From the NCBI RefSeq assembly GCF_001544455.2, contig NZ_FCOC02000011.1:124001-188000 (forward strand): DNA of 64,000 nucleotides. The letters are read 5' to 3'. Below are positions 38,134-47,342 of this stretch, piece after piece. The DNA comes from Caballeronia sordidicola. GTDB lineage: Bacteria; Pseudomonadota; Gammaproteobacteria; Burkholderiales; Burkholderiaceae. Position numbers and translations under genes: made by a program. Within the stretch, counting starts at the first letter, position 1, and the number at the start of each line of letters is the position of its first letter. The notes under the pieces are model-generated. The model worked only from the letters and a program-made list of their open reading frames with translations, was not told the origin of the DNA and did no database searches.

Positions 38134-38717
38134 CACAGCCCTCCCAGGCACGTCTTGAGTTTTTCCAGGCCGCGACGAATCCACGACTTCACTGTGCCGA
38201 GCGGTACTTTGAGAACGTCGGCTACTTCGCTGTGGCTCTGGTCACGCAGGTACGCAAGCGCCACCGCCTGGCGCTGATTGGCTTCGAGCCGTTCCATGCA
38301 GATCGCGAGTTGCCGTGCTTCCTGGCTCATCAGCATCTGGTCGGAGGGATCTGCCTCGTTTGCCGGCAAGGTATCGTCCAACGCGTCGCTCCATTCGGTT
38401 TCGGCGCTGGCCCCGTTGGCTTTTTGCCGCCGCAAATAATCGAGTGCCCGGTTGCGGACGATCGCCGCCATCCAGGTCATCGGCGCGGACAGGCCTGCTT
38501 TGTAGTCGCCCGCGTATCGCCAGATATTGACGAACGCATCCTGCAAGACTTCTTCGGCCCACTCGCGCTTCACCAATATACGGAGCGCGAGGCCAAACAG
38601 TTTCGATGAAGTCAGATCGTAGAGCGCGCGCAACGCGGCGGCGTCTTCGGTGGCGACACGGTCGAGCAATTGCACGAGGGTGTCGGGTGTCGGGTCTTGA
38701 GAAAGGATTGTCGTCAT
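38133..38717 (-). CDS. ECF-type RNA polymerase sigma factor
   Basis: A 194-residue ECF sigma factor. Region 2 is seen in AEEVLQDAFVNIWRYAGDY and region 4 in YLRDQSHSEVADVLKVPLGT followed by VKSWIRRGLEKLK, which recognises the -35 element. It is coupled to the RskA-type anti-sigma gene. Similar pairs control envelope or oxidative stress genes, but no obvious target gene lies beside it. A CATCCGGATG palindrome at 38788-38797 lies upstream of its start. Confidence 0.92.
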   Translation of the reverse strand: MTTILSQDPTPDTLVQLLDRVATEDAAALRALYDLTSSKLFGLALRILVKREWAEEVLQDAFVNIWRYAGDYKAGLSAPMTWMAAIVRNRALDYLRRQKANGASAETEWSDALDDTLPANEADPSDQMLMSQEARQLAICMERLEANQRQAVALAYLRDQSHSEVADVLKVPLGTVKSWIRRGLEKLKTCLGGL

Positions 38718-38849
38718 GGGACCGGTCGGGTGGGCGGCGCGACTGATATTACCGAAATAATCGCGTTGATCCGCATTGGTTTTTTTGCATCCGGATGAAT
38801 CCGTTTCGCTTTTTCAAACGTAATCACGGATACGAGCCCGTTTTGGCAA

Positions 38850-38959
38850 GCGCGAAAAATCCCGCGCAGCCGGCGCAGCTCACCACGTGTCCCCGTTCTC
38901 CTCCGGCCTTGGCCGGGGAGAAGCGGCTTCGCCCGGTCCAATAGGCCGGGCATTTTTTT
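38850..38959 (+). ncRNA. Candidate small RNA ending at an orphan terminator
   Basis: On the + strand, between two minus-strand genes, a hairpin (TTCTCC-T-CCGGCC pairing with GGCCGGGGAGAA, 38896-38922) is followed 8 bases later by GCCCGG / CCGGGC (38931-38951) and seven T bases. No + strand protein gene leads into it. The 5' end is a guess; I could not find a convincing promoter. It could instead be a relic or block antisense transcription. Confidence 0.4.
38931..38959 (+). terminator. Orphan intrinsic terminator
   Basis: GCCCGG (38931-38936) and CCGGGC (38946-38951) with T-run 38953-38959. Both flanking genes are on the other strand. Confidence 0.75.
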
Positions 38960-39008
38960 GGCGCCGGGCGCGCGAATCCGCGCTTGAAACTGCCCGGCAA
39001 TCTCCTGC

Positions 39009-39833
39009 TTAAACGCCCACCAGCATCACCAGCTTCAAATCCTCCCGATGCGCGGGCTTGAACGTAATCTGGTCGTACACAAGGCGGCCGCGCGTGGGAT
39101 GGTTGAATTCCCGCGTGCCGCCTTCGCGCTCGCCCACATCCTGAGACGCCCAGAAACGCGCGAACGCATCGCTTGCGGCGCTGAGTGAATCGATCAGCGC
39201 GCGTGTCGGGGCATCGTTCAGATGACGAATCGAGTCGGCCCGGAACTCGGCCACCAGCCGTCGCGCCCGCGTCTCCCAATCCACGATCAGACTTTGCGCT
39301 CCCACCCCGGTAAAGGTGAACGAAAGCAGGTTGCGATCCTGCTCGCCATCAAGCCAGCCGACAAACAATTGCGCCGCCTGCACATTCCACCGCAGCGCGT
39401 TCCATTGGCGGTCGAGCACGTAGGCGGGGGCATCGATCAATTCCACGGATTTCAATAGCGATAGAGGCGCGTCCTGCGCCGCCGGATCGGGCTCGGCGGG
39501 ATCGCGCTGGGCGGCGAGTTCAAACAGATAGGCGCGCTCGGCGCGCGAAAGCTGCAATGCCACGGCGATGCGCGCGAGGGCATCGGCGGAAGCCGACACC
39601 GGCCGTCCCTGCTCGATCCACGTGTACCAGGTCGGACTCACGCCGCACAATTGCGCAACTTCCTCGCGACGCAAACCGGGCGTGCGGCGGCGCGGACCGG
39701 GCGGCAAGCCGACCGCCATTGGCGAAAGCCGCTCGCGATGCGCACGGATAAAGTCGCCCAGCGCGCGCGCCGGGGTGGCATCGAGCGGCGGTGCGGTATT
39801 GGCGTTAGGCACGGAAGGGGACGACAAGGTCAT
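39009..39833 (-). CDS. Helix-turn-helix regulator with MmyB-like ligand domain
   Basis: A 274-residue regulator starting MTLSSPSVPNANTA. The N-terminal XRE-type HTH includes RRTPGLRREEVAQLCGVSPT and YTWIEQGR, and the C-terminal part is the MmyB-like PAS-related domain (DAPAYVLDRQWNALRWN, ending FKPAHREDLKLVMLV). In this family the C-terminal domain may bind a fatty acid or other small ligand and the regulator often controls a divergent enzyme gene. Here the divergent gene is a methyltransferase. An upstream open extension to 39977 is not family-like. Confidence 0.9.
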   Translation of the reverse strand: MTLSSPSVPNANTAPPLDATPARALGDFIRAHRERLSPMAVGLPPGPRRRTPGLRREEVAQLCGVSPTWYTWIEQGRPVSASADALARIAVALQLSRAERAYLFELAAQRDPAEPDPAAQDAPLSLLKSVELIDAPAYVLDRQWNALRWNVQAAQLFVGWLDGEQDRNLLSFTFTGVGAQSLIVDWETRARRLVAEFRADSIRHLNDAPTRALIDSLSAASDAFARFWASQDVGEREGGTREFNHPTRGRLVYDQITFKPAHREDLKLVMLVGV

Positions 39834-39842
39834 GAGCACACG

Positions 39843-39857
39843 TTGAAATAGTTTCAA
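39843..39857. promoter_or_regulatory. Palindrome TTGAAA-TAG-TTTCAA next to the HTH gene start
   Basis: Perfect 6-bp half-sites with a 3-base spacer, 10-24 bases upstream of the HTH regulator's ATG, so a bound protein would cover its ribosome-binding region or transcription start. A candidate autoregulatory operator. Confidence 0.4.
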
Positions 39858-39898
39858 TCCGACGTTCGGGTACTTTGGATACCAGAATAACCGCACAA

Positions 39899-39914
39899 CT
39901 TGTACCGGTACAAG
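39899..39914. promoter_or_regulatory. 16-bp perfect palindrome in divergent spacer (candidate operator)
   Basis: CTTGTACCGGTACAAG is a perfect 16-bp palindrome, about midway between the divergent HTH regulator and methyltransferase genes. It fits an operator for a dimeric HTH protein; that the adjacent regulator binds it is inference. Confidence 0.5.
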
Positions 39915-39975
39915 GCGGCGCTTATTGTAGCGTTGCAGTCGCCGAGAAAACACCCACAAAAACCTGGAGTTACCC

Positions 39976-40728
39976 ATGAAACATCACGATCAGGTCGCCG
40001 ACGCCTTCGGCTCGACCGCCGCCGCGTACCTCACGAGCGCTGTTCACGCAACCGGCGCTGACCTGCAGGAACTGGCGCGCGAAGTCGCGGCGGTTCCTGA
40101 CGCTGTCGTGCTCGACCTGGGCTGCGGCGCTGGTCACGTGAGTTTTGCGGTCGCGCCGCACGCCAAAAACGTGGTGGCGTATGACATTGCGGAGCAGATG
40201 CTGGCGACCGTTGCCGCGGCGGCGAAAGATCGCGGGCTGGCGAACATCGCGACGCAACGAGGCCGCGCCGAGCGCCTGCCTTTTCCCGACGCCACCTTCG
40301 ACCGCGTGTTGAGCCGCATGAGCGCTCATCATTGGCACGATGTGCCCGCCGCGCTCAAGGAAGTGCGGCGCGTGCTGAAACCGGGCGGCCGCGTGGTGTT
40401 CGTGGACATCGCGGGCGCGGATCATCCGTTACTCGATACCCATATCCAGGCCGTCGAAGTGCTGCGCGATGGCTCGCATATCCGGGATTATCGAGGCGAC
40501 GAATGGCTGGCTTTATTCGGGCAGGCGGGATTCAAGGCTGAGATTCGCAGCCGCTGGCGCCTGCCGCTTGAATTCGATACATGGGTCGCGAGAATGCGCA
40601 CGCCGCCGGAACGGGTGACGGCGATTCGTTCGCTGTGGAAAAACGCGCCCGACGAAGTGCGCCAGTATTTCGCGGTTCAGGACGATGGTTCGTTTGAACT
40701 GGATGCGCTGATGCTGGAAGCGGAGTGA
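39976..40728 (+). CDS. Class I SAM-dependent methyltransferase
   Basis: A 250-residue methyltransferase with motif I VLDLGCGAGHVSFA (45-58), the acidic end of strand 2 in AYDIAEQM, motif II FDRVLSRMSAHHW and VLKPGGRVVFVDIAG. It resembles UbiE/MenG-like small-molecule methyltransferases, but the true UbiE motifs are not evident, so the substrate is unknown. Divergent from, and probably controlled by, the adjacent HTH regulator. A bidirectional terminator follows. Confidence 0.9.
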   Translation: MKHHDQVADAFGSTAAAYLTSAVHATGADLQELAREVAAVPDAVVLDLGCGAGHVSFAVAPHAKNVVAYDIAEQMLATVAAAAKDRGLANIATQRGRAERLPFPDATFDRVLSRMSAHHWHDVPAALKEVRRVLKPGGRVVFVDIAGADHPLLDTHIQAVEVLRDGSHIRDYRGDEWLALFGQAGFKAEIRSRWRLPLEFDTWVARMRTPPERVTAIRSLWKNAPDEVRQYFAVQDDGSFELDALMLEAE

Positions 40729-40730
40729 CG

Positions 40731-40766
40731 AAAAAGCCGGGTGGGATTCGAAACCGCCCGGCTTTG
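40731..40766. terminator. Bidirectional intrinsic terminator between the methyltransferase gene and ppc
   Basis: AAAGCCGGG (40733-40741) pairs with CCCGGCTTT (40757-40765), A-run on the left and T-run on the right, serving convergent genes. Confidence 0.85.
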
Positions 40767-40790
40767 CATGGGACAAACCCGCCCCAGGAA

Positions 40791-43775
40791 TCACCCCGTG
40801 TTACGCAACCCCGCCGCAATCCCGTTAATGGTCAAATGAATCCCGCGCCCCAGCCGCACGTTGTCATCGCCCGCGCGGTGCCGCTTGAGCAATTCCACCT
40901 GCAAGTGATTCAGCGGGTCCAGATACGGGAACCGGTTCTTGATCGAGCGCGCGAGCAGCGGGTTATTCGCGAGCCGTTCGCTGTGCCCCGTGATCTCCGA
41001 CAACACGTTCGACGTCCGGTCCCATTCCGCCACGATCCGGCCGAACACGTGCTTGCGAAGCTTTTTATCGGTGACGAGCTGGGCATAGCGCGATGCCACC
41101 GCAATGTCGGTCTTCGCCAGCACCATGTCCATGTTCGAGAGCAGGTTCGCGAAAAACGGCCAGGTCTTGTGCATCTTCTTGAGCGTGGCGAGCCGCTTGT
41201 TGCGCTCGGCGGCGTCGGGCGCGGTATCTAGAAAATCCGTCACCGCGCTGCCAAAGCCATACCACCCGGTAAGAAGCAGACGGCATTGGCCCCACGAAAA
41301 GCCCCAGGGAATGGCACGCAGATCCTCGATCTTGCGTTGCTTCGGATCCTGGATTTTCCGCGATGCCGGCCGGCTGCCAATGTTCAGTTCGGCAATCTCT
41401 GAAATCGGCGTGGATTCGAAAAAGTATTCCTTGAACCCCGGCGTCTCGTACACGAGCGCGCGATACGCGGCCATCGCCGAATCGGACAGCGTCTGCATGA
41501 TCGCTTCGAACGCGGGCAACTGGGCGGGCGTGTTTTCGTGCGGCAAAAGCGATGCCTCGAGCGTGGCCGCAACCACAAGCTCCAGATTACGACGCCCGAT
41601 TTCCGGATTGCCGAACTTGCTGGCAATCACTTCGCCTTGCTCGGTCGTGCGGATCTGGCCATCGACGGTACCCGGCGGCTGCGACAAGATCGCCTGATAC
41701 GTCGGACCACCGCCGCGCCCGACCGTGCCTCCGCGGCCATGAAAGAGCCGCAGCGTGGTCTTGTGCTGCCTGAACAACGCAACCAGCGCCAGTTCCGCCC
41801 GATACAACTCCCAGTTCGACGTAAGAAAACCGCCGTCCTTGTTGCTGTCGGAATAACCCAGCATGACTTCCTGCTCGCCGCCTTGCAGTTCGACCAGTTT
41901 GCTCACGCCCGGCAGCGCAAAAAAATCGCCCATGATATGCGGCGCGTTGCGCAGGTCGGCGATGGTTTCGAACAGCGGAATCACCATCAGGCCGTTGTGC
42001 GCCGGATCCTTGGCATGGCCAAGACGCCCTTGCAGCAAACCAGTTTCCTTCTGCAGCAACATGACTTCCAGCAAGTCGCTGACGGTTTCCGTGTGCGAAA
42101 TGATGTAGTTGCGCACGGCCCGCGTGCCGAATTTCTCGCGCGTCACGCGCGCCGCTTCCAGCACGCCGAGTTCACTCCGGGCGAGGTCCGAATAATCGAA
42201 ATAGGGCAGCCGCAGCGGTCGCGGCTGGGCCAGTTCGTTGAGCAGCAACGCAATCTTGTCGGCTTCGGGCAGCGCGGCGTAATCGTCCTGAACGCCCGCG
42301 CGCGCCAGCAATTCTGCAATCACCGCTTCATGAATGTCCGAACTCTGACGCAAGTCGATACTCGCCAGATGGAAGCCGAACACTTCCGCCGCGCGCGCCA
42401 AAGGTGACAGGCGCGGCGCCGACAAATACTCGCCATGATGCGCGGCGAGCGACTCGATCAGCACGTTGAGATCGGCGGCAAATTCCGTCGCCGATGCATA
42501 CGGTTTCGCCGGATGACGGCTGCGCGCCGTAACCACGCCCGCGCCCAGACGCTCGTCGGCAGAAGCGACGAGCCGGGCATACACGCCAATCAACGCGCGC
42601 CGGTAGGGTTCGTCGGTACGATGCGGCGACGAATCCGGGGAGGCATCGGCGAGTTTCTTGAGCGCGTCGCTCGCGCCGGCCAGCAAGTTCGACACCGATA
42701 ATTCCGCGCCGAGCTTATGCACCTGCTCCAGATAGTGTTCGAAGATCACCGTGGCCTGGCGCGTGATGGCGTGGACAAGCGTGGGCGCGGTGACGTTCGG
42801 ATTGCCGTCGCGATCCCCGCCAATCCAGCTTCCCATCTGCAGGAACGCTGGCAACCGCGCGGGCAGGCCGTGCTCGGCGAGCGCGGCTTCTATGTCGGCG
42901 TAAAGCGCAGGAATTTCCTCGAGGAATGTCGCGCGGTAATACGACAGCGCGTTCTCGATTTCATCGGCAACGCTCAGGCGGGCGTCGCGCAACATCCGCG
43001 TTTGCCAAAGCGACGTGACGCGGGCGCGCAGCATCGATTCGTTGTGCGCACGTTCGCGCGCGGTCAGTTCCTGGTCGCGTTCGGCAAGCAGCCGCGCGAC
43101 CTCGTGCTGCGCGTCGAGAATGCTCTTGCGCGAAACTTCGGTCGGGTGAGCGGTCAGGACGGGCACGATCAGGGCATCGTCGAAGAACTTCTGCAGCGTG
43201 GCCTTGGCCGTTGACGCATTCGGCGCCGCCTTCAACCGCTCGATTGCATACGCCATGGTGCCGGCTTGCGGCGCGGAGCCCGCGAGCGCGTGGATTCGCC
43301 GGCGCCGGTTGTGATGCCGGTCTTCCGCGATATTCGCCAGATGCGAAAAATAGCTGAACGCGCGCACGACGCTCACCGTCTGTTCGGGTGAAAGCGATTT
43401 CAGACGCTTGTCCAGCGCCTGCGAGGCCTCGCTGTCTTCCTCGCGACGAAACTTGACTGCCGTCTGACGAATCGATTCGACGACATCGAACACTTTGTCG
43501 CCTTCCTGCTCGCGCACCACGTCGCCGAGCAGGCGGCCGAGATAGCGGATGTCTTCGAAGAGCGGCAAGTCCTTGTCGTCGCGCGTGCGCGATGCGGTTT
43601 TGGGCGCGCCAGAGCCGCCAGTCGCAAGGGGCTTCCTGACGGCGGCAGCACGTGTTTTCGAAGCTTTGGCGACGGACGGTACATCGGCCGCGATGGCCTT
43701 GACGGACGAACCTTCATCCTTCGATACCGCATTGCGGCGGGGGCGGGCAGTGCGCGCCGATCCGGGAGACGTCAC
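40791..43775 (-). CDS. ppc: Phosphoenolpyruvate carboxylase
   Basis: PEP carboxylase adds bicarbonate to PEP to make oxaloacetate, refilling the citric acid cycle. The 994-residue length includes an N-terminal, Ala/Lys-rich extension of about 65 residues absent from E. coli PpcA-type proteins. Key motifs: [14 protein letters not shown] with the catalytic His, [24 protein letters not shown], and the C-terminal NTG ending. The start is GTG in this reading; an in-frame start further in is possible because the extension is low complexity. Confidence 0.95.
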   Translation of the reverse strand: MTSPGSARTARPRRNAVSKDEGSSVKAIAADVPSVAKASKTRAAAVRKPLATGGSGAPKTASRTRDDKDLPLFEDIRYLGRLLGDVVREQEGDKVFDVVESIRQTAVKFRREEDSEASQALDKRLKSLSPEQTVSVVRAFSYFSHLANIAEDRHHNRRRRIHALAGSAPQAGTMAYAIERLKAAPNASTAKATLQKFFDDALIVPVLTAHPTEVSRKSILDAQHEVARLLAERDQELTARERAHNESMLRARVTSLWQTRMLRDARLSVADEIENALSYYRATFLEEIPALYADIEAALAEHGLPARLPAFLQMGSWIGGDRDGNPNVTAPTLVHAITRQATVIFEHYLEQVHKLGAELSVSNLLAGASDALKKLADASPDSSPHRTDEPYRRALIGVYARLVASADERLGAGVVTARSRHPAKPYASATEFAADLNVLIESLAAHHGEYLSAPRLSPLARAAEVFGFHLASIDLRQSSDIHEAVIAELLARAGVQDDYAALPEADKIALLLNELAQPRPLRLPYFDYSDLARSELGVLEAARVTREKFGTRAVRNYIISHTETVSDLLEVMLLQKETGLLQGRLGHAKDPAHNGLMVIPLFETIADLRNAPHIMGDFFALPGVSKLVELQGGEQEVMLGYSDSNKDGGFLTSNWELYRAELALVALFRQHKTTLRLFHGRGGTVGRGGGPTYQAILSQPPGTVDGQIRTTEQGEVIASKFGNPEIGRRNLELVVAATLEASLLPHENTPAQLPAFEAIMQTLSDSAMAAYRALVYETPGFKEYFFESTPISEIAELNIGSRPASRKIQDPKQRKIEDLRAIPWGFSWGQCRLLLTGWYGFGSAVTDFLDTAPDAAERNKRLATLKKMHKTWPFFANLLSNMDMVLAKTDIAVASRYAQLVTDKKLRKHVFGRIVAEWDRTSNVLSEITGHSERLANNPLLARSIKNRFPYLDPLNHLQVELLKRHRAGDDNVRLGRGIHLTINGIAAGLRNTG

Positions 43776-44121
43776 GTTGAATTCCTCTTGTTAGCCAACT
43801 TTAAAGCCACAGACTGAATATGGAAGCGTGCGGACGGGCGCATGAAACGACGTCCGGGTGCTCCGCCAAGCTGCTCTTGCAGTGTTACTGGGCGTTGCGG
43901 CTGAAGCTCGAGAAATCCAGGGCGATCAGCGGTATCAGCACCCGGGAATGCGTGCTTCGACCATGATGCGTGCCGCATGCCGCGGCGTGTGCCCTGCTGT
44001 CTCCGTCCTGCCGCATCGCTCCGGGCCCCTCAGTCGCGCCAGCGCGGCTCGGACTGTAATTGGGCTGTGGCGTGCGTGCTACCATTGTTTGTTATCCATC
44101 CCGTCATTCGATTGACCCGCA
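43776..44121. other. Divergent spacer between ppc and hemC
   Basis: 346 bases without a supported gene. It should hold the two divergent promoters. I see no clear terminator, riboswitch or strong inverted repeat; short open frames here are not family-like. Confidence 0.5.
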
Positions 44122-45141
44122 ATGAACTCCGAGACGCCTTCCACGCCACCGCCCCGTACCTTGGTCATCGCCTCGCGGGAGAGCCGTCTAGCCATATGGC
44201 AGGCAGAGCACGTGCAGTTTGCGCTGCACAAATTATATCCATCTTGCGACGTCAAAATCCTCGGATTGACGACTCGCGGCGATCAGATTCTCGACCGGAC
44301 CTTATCGAAGGTCGGCGGTAAAGGGCTCTTCGTCAAGGAACTCGAAGCGGCGCTCGCCGACGGCCGCGCGGACCTCGCCGTGCATTCGCTGAAAGACGTG
44401 CCCATGGAACTGCCCGACGGCTTCACGCTCAGCACCATCCTCGAACGCGAAGATCCCCGCGACGCCTTCGTCTCGTCGCATTTCGCGTCGCTTGGCGATT
44501 TGCCTCACGGCAGCATAGTGGGAACCTCGAGCCTGCGCCGCGAAGCCATGCTGCGCATGCATTTTCCTCATCTCGACGTGCGCCCGCTGCGCGGCAATCT
44601 TGATACCCGTTTGGCCAAGCTTGATCGCGGCGATTATGCAGCAATCATTCTTGCTGCAGCCGGTCTGATCCGGCTCGGGCTTGAAGCGCGGATTCGCGCG
44701 TATTTGTCGCCGGAAACGAGTTTGCCGGCGGCGGGACAAGGCGCGCTTGGCATCGAGATTCGCGCGGGCCGTGAAGACCTCGCGGCGTGGCTTGCGCCCT
44801 TGCATCATGCGGCCACCGCTGCGGCGGTCGAAGCGGAGCGCATGGTCTCGCGCTCGCTCGGCGGCAGTTGCGAAGTGCCGCTTGCCGCCTACGCCGAATG
44901 GCGCGGCGGCGCGCTGCACTTGCGCGGGTGTGTATCGACGGTCGATGGAACACGCGTACTTCGCGCCGAGGGCTCGGCGAACGGCGGTGACGCCGGTGCC
45001 GATGTTGACGTTCAAGCCGCGCTCGACCTCGGCGCCCGCGTTTCGGCGGAACTCGAAGCGCAAGGCGCAATGGACATCGTCCGCGAGCTGAGCACGGCGA
45101 GCGGCGCGCGCATTCCTCCTGCTGCTTCGCCCGTCGACTGA
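44122..45141 (+). CDS. hemC: Hydroxymethylbilane synthase (porphobilinogen deaminase)
   Basis: HemC links four porphobilinogens into hydroxymethylbilane for heme and B12. The 339-residue protein has [16 protein letters not shown] at the N-terminus, the [15 protein letters not shown] loop, and Cys250 in [13 protein letters not shown], which carries the dipyrromethane cofactor. Its TGA overlaps the hemDX ATG (TGATG), so translation is coupled. First of three heme genes in an operon. Confidence 0.97.
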   Translation: MNSETPSTPPPRTLVIASRESRLAIWQAEHVQFALHKLYPSCDVKILGLTTRGDQILDRTLSKVGGKGLFVKELEAALADGRADLAVHSLKDVPMELPDGFTLSTILEREDPRDAFVSSHFASLGDLPHGSIVGTSSLRREAMLRMHFPHLDVRPLRGNLDTRLAKLDRGDYAAIILAAAGLIRLGLEARIRAYLSPETSLPAAGQGALGIEIRAGREDLAAWLAPLHHAATAAAVEAERMVSRSLGGSCEVPLAAYAEWRGGALHLRGCVSTVDGTRVLRAEGSANGGDAGADVDVQAALDLGARVSAELEAQGAMDIVRELSTASGARIPPAASPVD

Positions 45142-47342
45142 TGGCGAGCGCTCACGATTCGACGCAATCACCGGGCGAGGGGACAATGCGGCAGTCGACC
45201 GTTGTCATCACGCGTCCGTCCGGCCAATCCATTGCATTAATCGCGATGCTCGAACGCGCCGGTTTCGCGCCGTTCGAGTTTCCGCTCATCGACATAGGCC
45301 CGGCCGCCGATACCGCCCCGCTTCAAGCCGCGCTGGGCGAGCTTTACGCGCCTGCCGAACTCGGATTCGCGCTCGTTGTATTTGTGTCGCCGAACGCGAT
45401 TCAGCACGCGTTTGCCGCGCTGAGTGCGCCGTGGCCCACGCACGTTGCGCTTGGCGTGGTCGGACCCGGAAGCGTTGCCGCGCTCGCGCGCCAGGGTATC
45501 GCTGCGCCGGCCTATACGGTCATCAGTCCGGGCGCCGACGCCACGATCACCGAAACGCCGACCGATCCCCGCTACGATTCCGAGGCGCTGTACGCGGCGA
45601 TCATGTCGCATTTCGGTCCCGATGGCCTCAAGAACAAACGTGTGCTGATAGTACGTGGCGACGGCGGCCGCGAATGGCTCGCGGATACGCTTGTTGATGC
45701 GGGCGCGAACGTGGAGAAAGTGGCGGCTTACACGCGCATCGTGCCGGAACCGTCCATGCGCGACTGGGAGCGCATTCACGAACTGCTGTCGGGCGAGCCG
45801 CACGCGTGGCTGCTCACCAGTTCGGAAGGCGTGCGCAACCTCGAAGAACTGGCTCGCGAATATCTCACCGCCGACGAAACCCTGACGCTCAAGCACGTGC
45901 CGCTTGTCACGCCGCATCCGCGTATTGCCGAAGCCGCGCGGCAGGCGGGTTTTGATAGGATTACGGTGTCCGGCGCCGGCGACGAACGCATCGTGCAGGC
46001 GTTCAGTGCGCTCTTGAACCCGGCTTCAGTCCCGGACGCAAAGGTTTCTGAGCGCCAGGAACAGGGATACGCGGCCTCGGCGGCAACGCCACCCGGCCAG
46101 TCCGGTCAAAAAATCAACCCGGAGTCCGCGCCGACGGATTCCAGGCCGGCCTCCGCGCCGGCTCACCAACCGGCTCAATCACGCATGACTGATTCGATCG
46201 ATTCCAGCAAGGCTGCTTCTAAACCTGATCCTAAATCCGATCCCAAGTCCGCCGCGTCGGCGGCGCCGTCGAATCCGCCCAATACGCCGTTCACGCCGTA
46301 TGAATCGCAGCCGCCTAAGCAGCGGCGCGGCGGCGCGGGCACGGCGCTGCTCTGGCTCGTGCTCGTGATCATCGTGGTGGTGGCGGGCGTGGGTGGTTTC
46401 ATGCTCAACCGCAAGTTCGATCAACGGGATGCGCAACTCGCGCAGCGCATGCAGGCCAACGACGCGCAAACTGCCGCACTGCGCGCGCAAGCCGATCAGG
46501 CCGCCAGTTCGGTCAACGCCATCAACACGCAGATCATCCAGTTCCAGGGCAAGCTCACGGACGCACAGGCGCAAAGCCAGGCGCTGCAACAGCAATATCA
46601 GGATCTCGCGAGCAATCGCGACGACTGGACGCTCGCCGAAGTCGAGCAGATCCTGTCGAGCGCCAGCCAGCAATTGCAACTCACCGGCAACGTTCAGCTT
46701 GCACTCTTCGCGCTCCAAAGCGCCGACACGCGTCTTGCCGCGACCACGGGGCCGCAGATAGTGACGATCCGCAAGGCCATTGCGCAGGACATGGACAAGC
46801 TGCACGCCACGCCGTCCACCGATCTGACCGGCCTTGCCATCAAGCTCGATACCGCCATCGACCAGATCGACCGTCTGCCGCTCGCTGGTGAAGCGGCCAT
46901 CGTGCCCGCGACCGCACACGCCGATACCCCCGGCGACAGCGCCGCCATTGCCGCCGCGACCAACCAGCCGCGCTGGAAGGTGTGGCTGCAGCAGCTAGCG
47001 GGCGGCATTGGGCAGCAGTTGTCGAGCCTGGTGTCGGTGCGGCGAATCGATAACGCCGACGCCATGCTCGCCTCGCCGGATCAAGGCTATTTCGTGCGCG
47101 AAAACGTGAAGCTGCGCTTATTGTCGGCGCGCTTGTCACTGTTGTCGCGCAGCGAACCTGCGCTCAAGTCAGACCTGAACGCCGCCGATACCGCGCTCGG
47201 CCGATACTTCGACGCGTCGTCGGGCAAGGTCAAGTCGGTGCGCGATCTGATCAAGCAGGTCAACGACGCATCCACCGCCGTGGCCGTGCCCGACCTGAAC
47301 GCGAGTCTCGCGGCGGTCCACCAGTTCAAGCGAGGCGGATGA
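45141..47342 (+). CDS. hemDX: Fused uroporphyrinogen-III synthase / HemX membrane protein
   Basis: A 733-residue fusion. Residues about 15-290 are HemD, which closes hydroxymethylbilane to uroporphyrinogen III (FPLIDIGPAADTA, VFVSPNAIQHAF, LLTSSEGVRNLEEL). A Pro/Ser/Lys linker follows, then HemX from about 349: a membrane helix at about 400-422 (LLWLVLVIIVVVAGVGGFML), a Gln-rich coiled coil, and a periplasmic domain. HemX-like proteins are named methyltransferases in some databases but lack that fold; the role is probably scaffolding with HemY. An internal ATG at 46185 could start HemX alone. Overlaps hemC and hemY. Confidence 0.93.
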   Translation: MASAHDSTQSPGEGTMRQSTVVITRPSGQSIALIAMLERAGFAPFEFPLIDIGPAADTAPLQAALGELYAPAELGFALVVFVSPNAIQHAFAALSAPWPTHVALGVVGPGSVAALARQGIAAPAYTVISPGADATITETPTDPRYDSEALYAAIMSHFGPDGLKNKRVLIVRGDGGREWLADTLVDAGANVEKVAAYTRIVPEPSMRDWERIHELLSGEPHAWLLTSSEGVRNLEELAREYLTADETLTLKHVPLVTPHPRIAEAARQAGFDRITVSGAGDERIVQAFSALLNPASVPDAKVSERQEQGYAASAATPPGQSGQKINPESAPTDSRPASAPAHQPAQSRMTDSIDSSKAASKPDPKSDPKSAASAAPSNPPNTPFTPYESQPPKQRRGGAGTALLWLVLVIIVVVAGVGGFMLNRKFDQRDAQLAQRMQANDAQTAALRAQADQAASSVNAINTQIIQFQGKLTDAQAQSQALQQQYQDLASNRDDWTLAEVEQILSSASQQLQLTGNVQLALFALQSADTRLAATTGPQIVTIRKAIAQDMDKLHATPSTDLTGLAIKLDTAIDQIDRLPLAGEAAIVPATAHADTPGDSAAIAAATNQPRWKVWLQQLAGGIGQQLSSLVSVRRIDNADAMLASPDQGYFVRENVKLRLLSARLSLLSRSEPALKSDLNAADTALGRYFDASSGKVKSVRDLIKQVNDASTAVAVPDLNASLAAVHQFKRGG

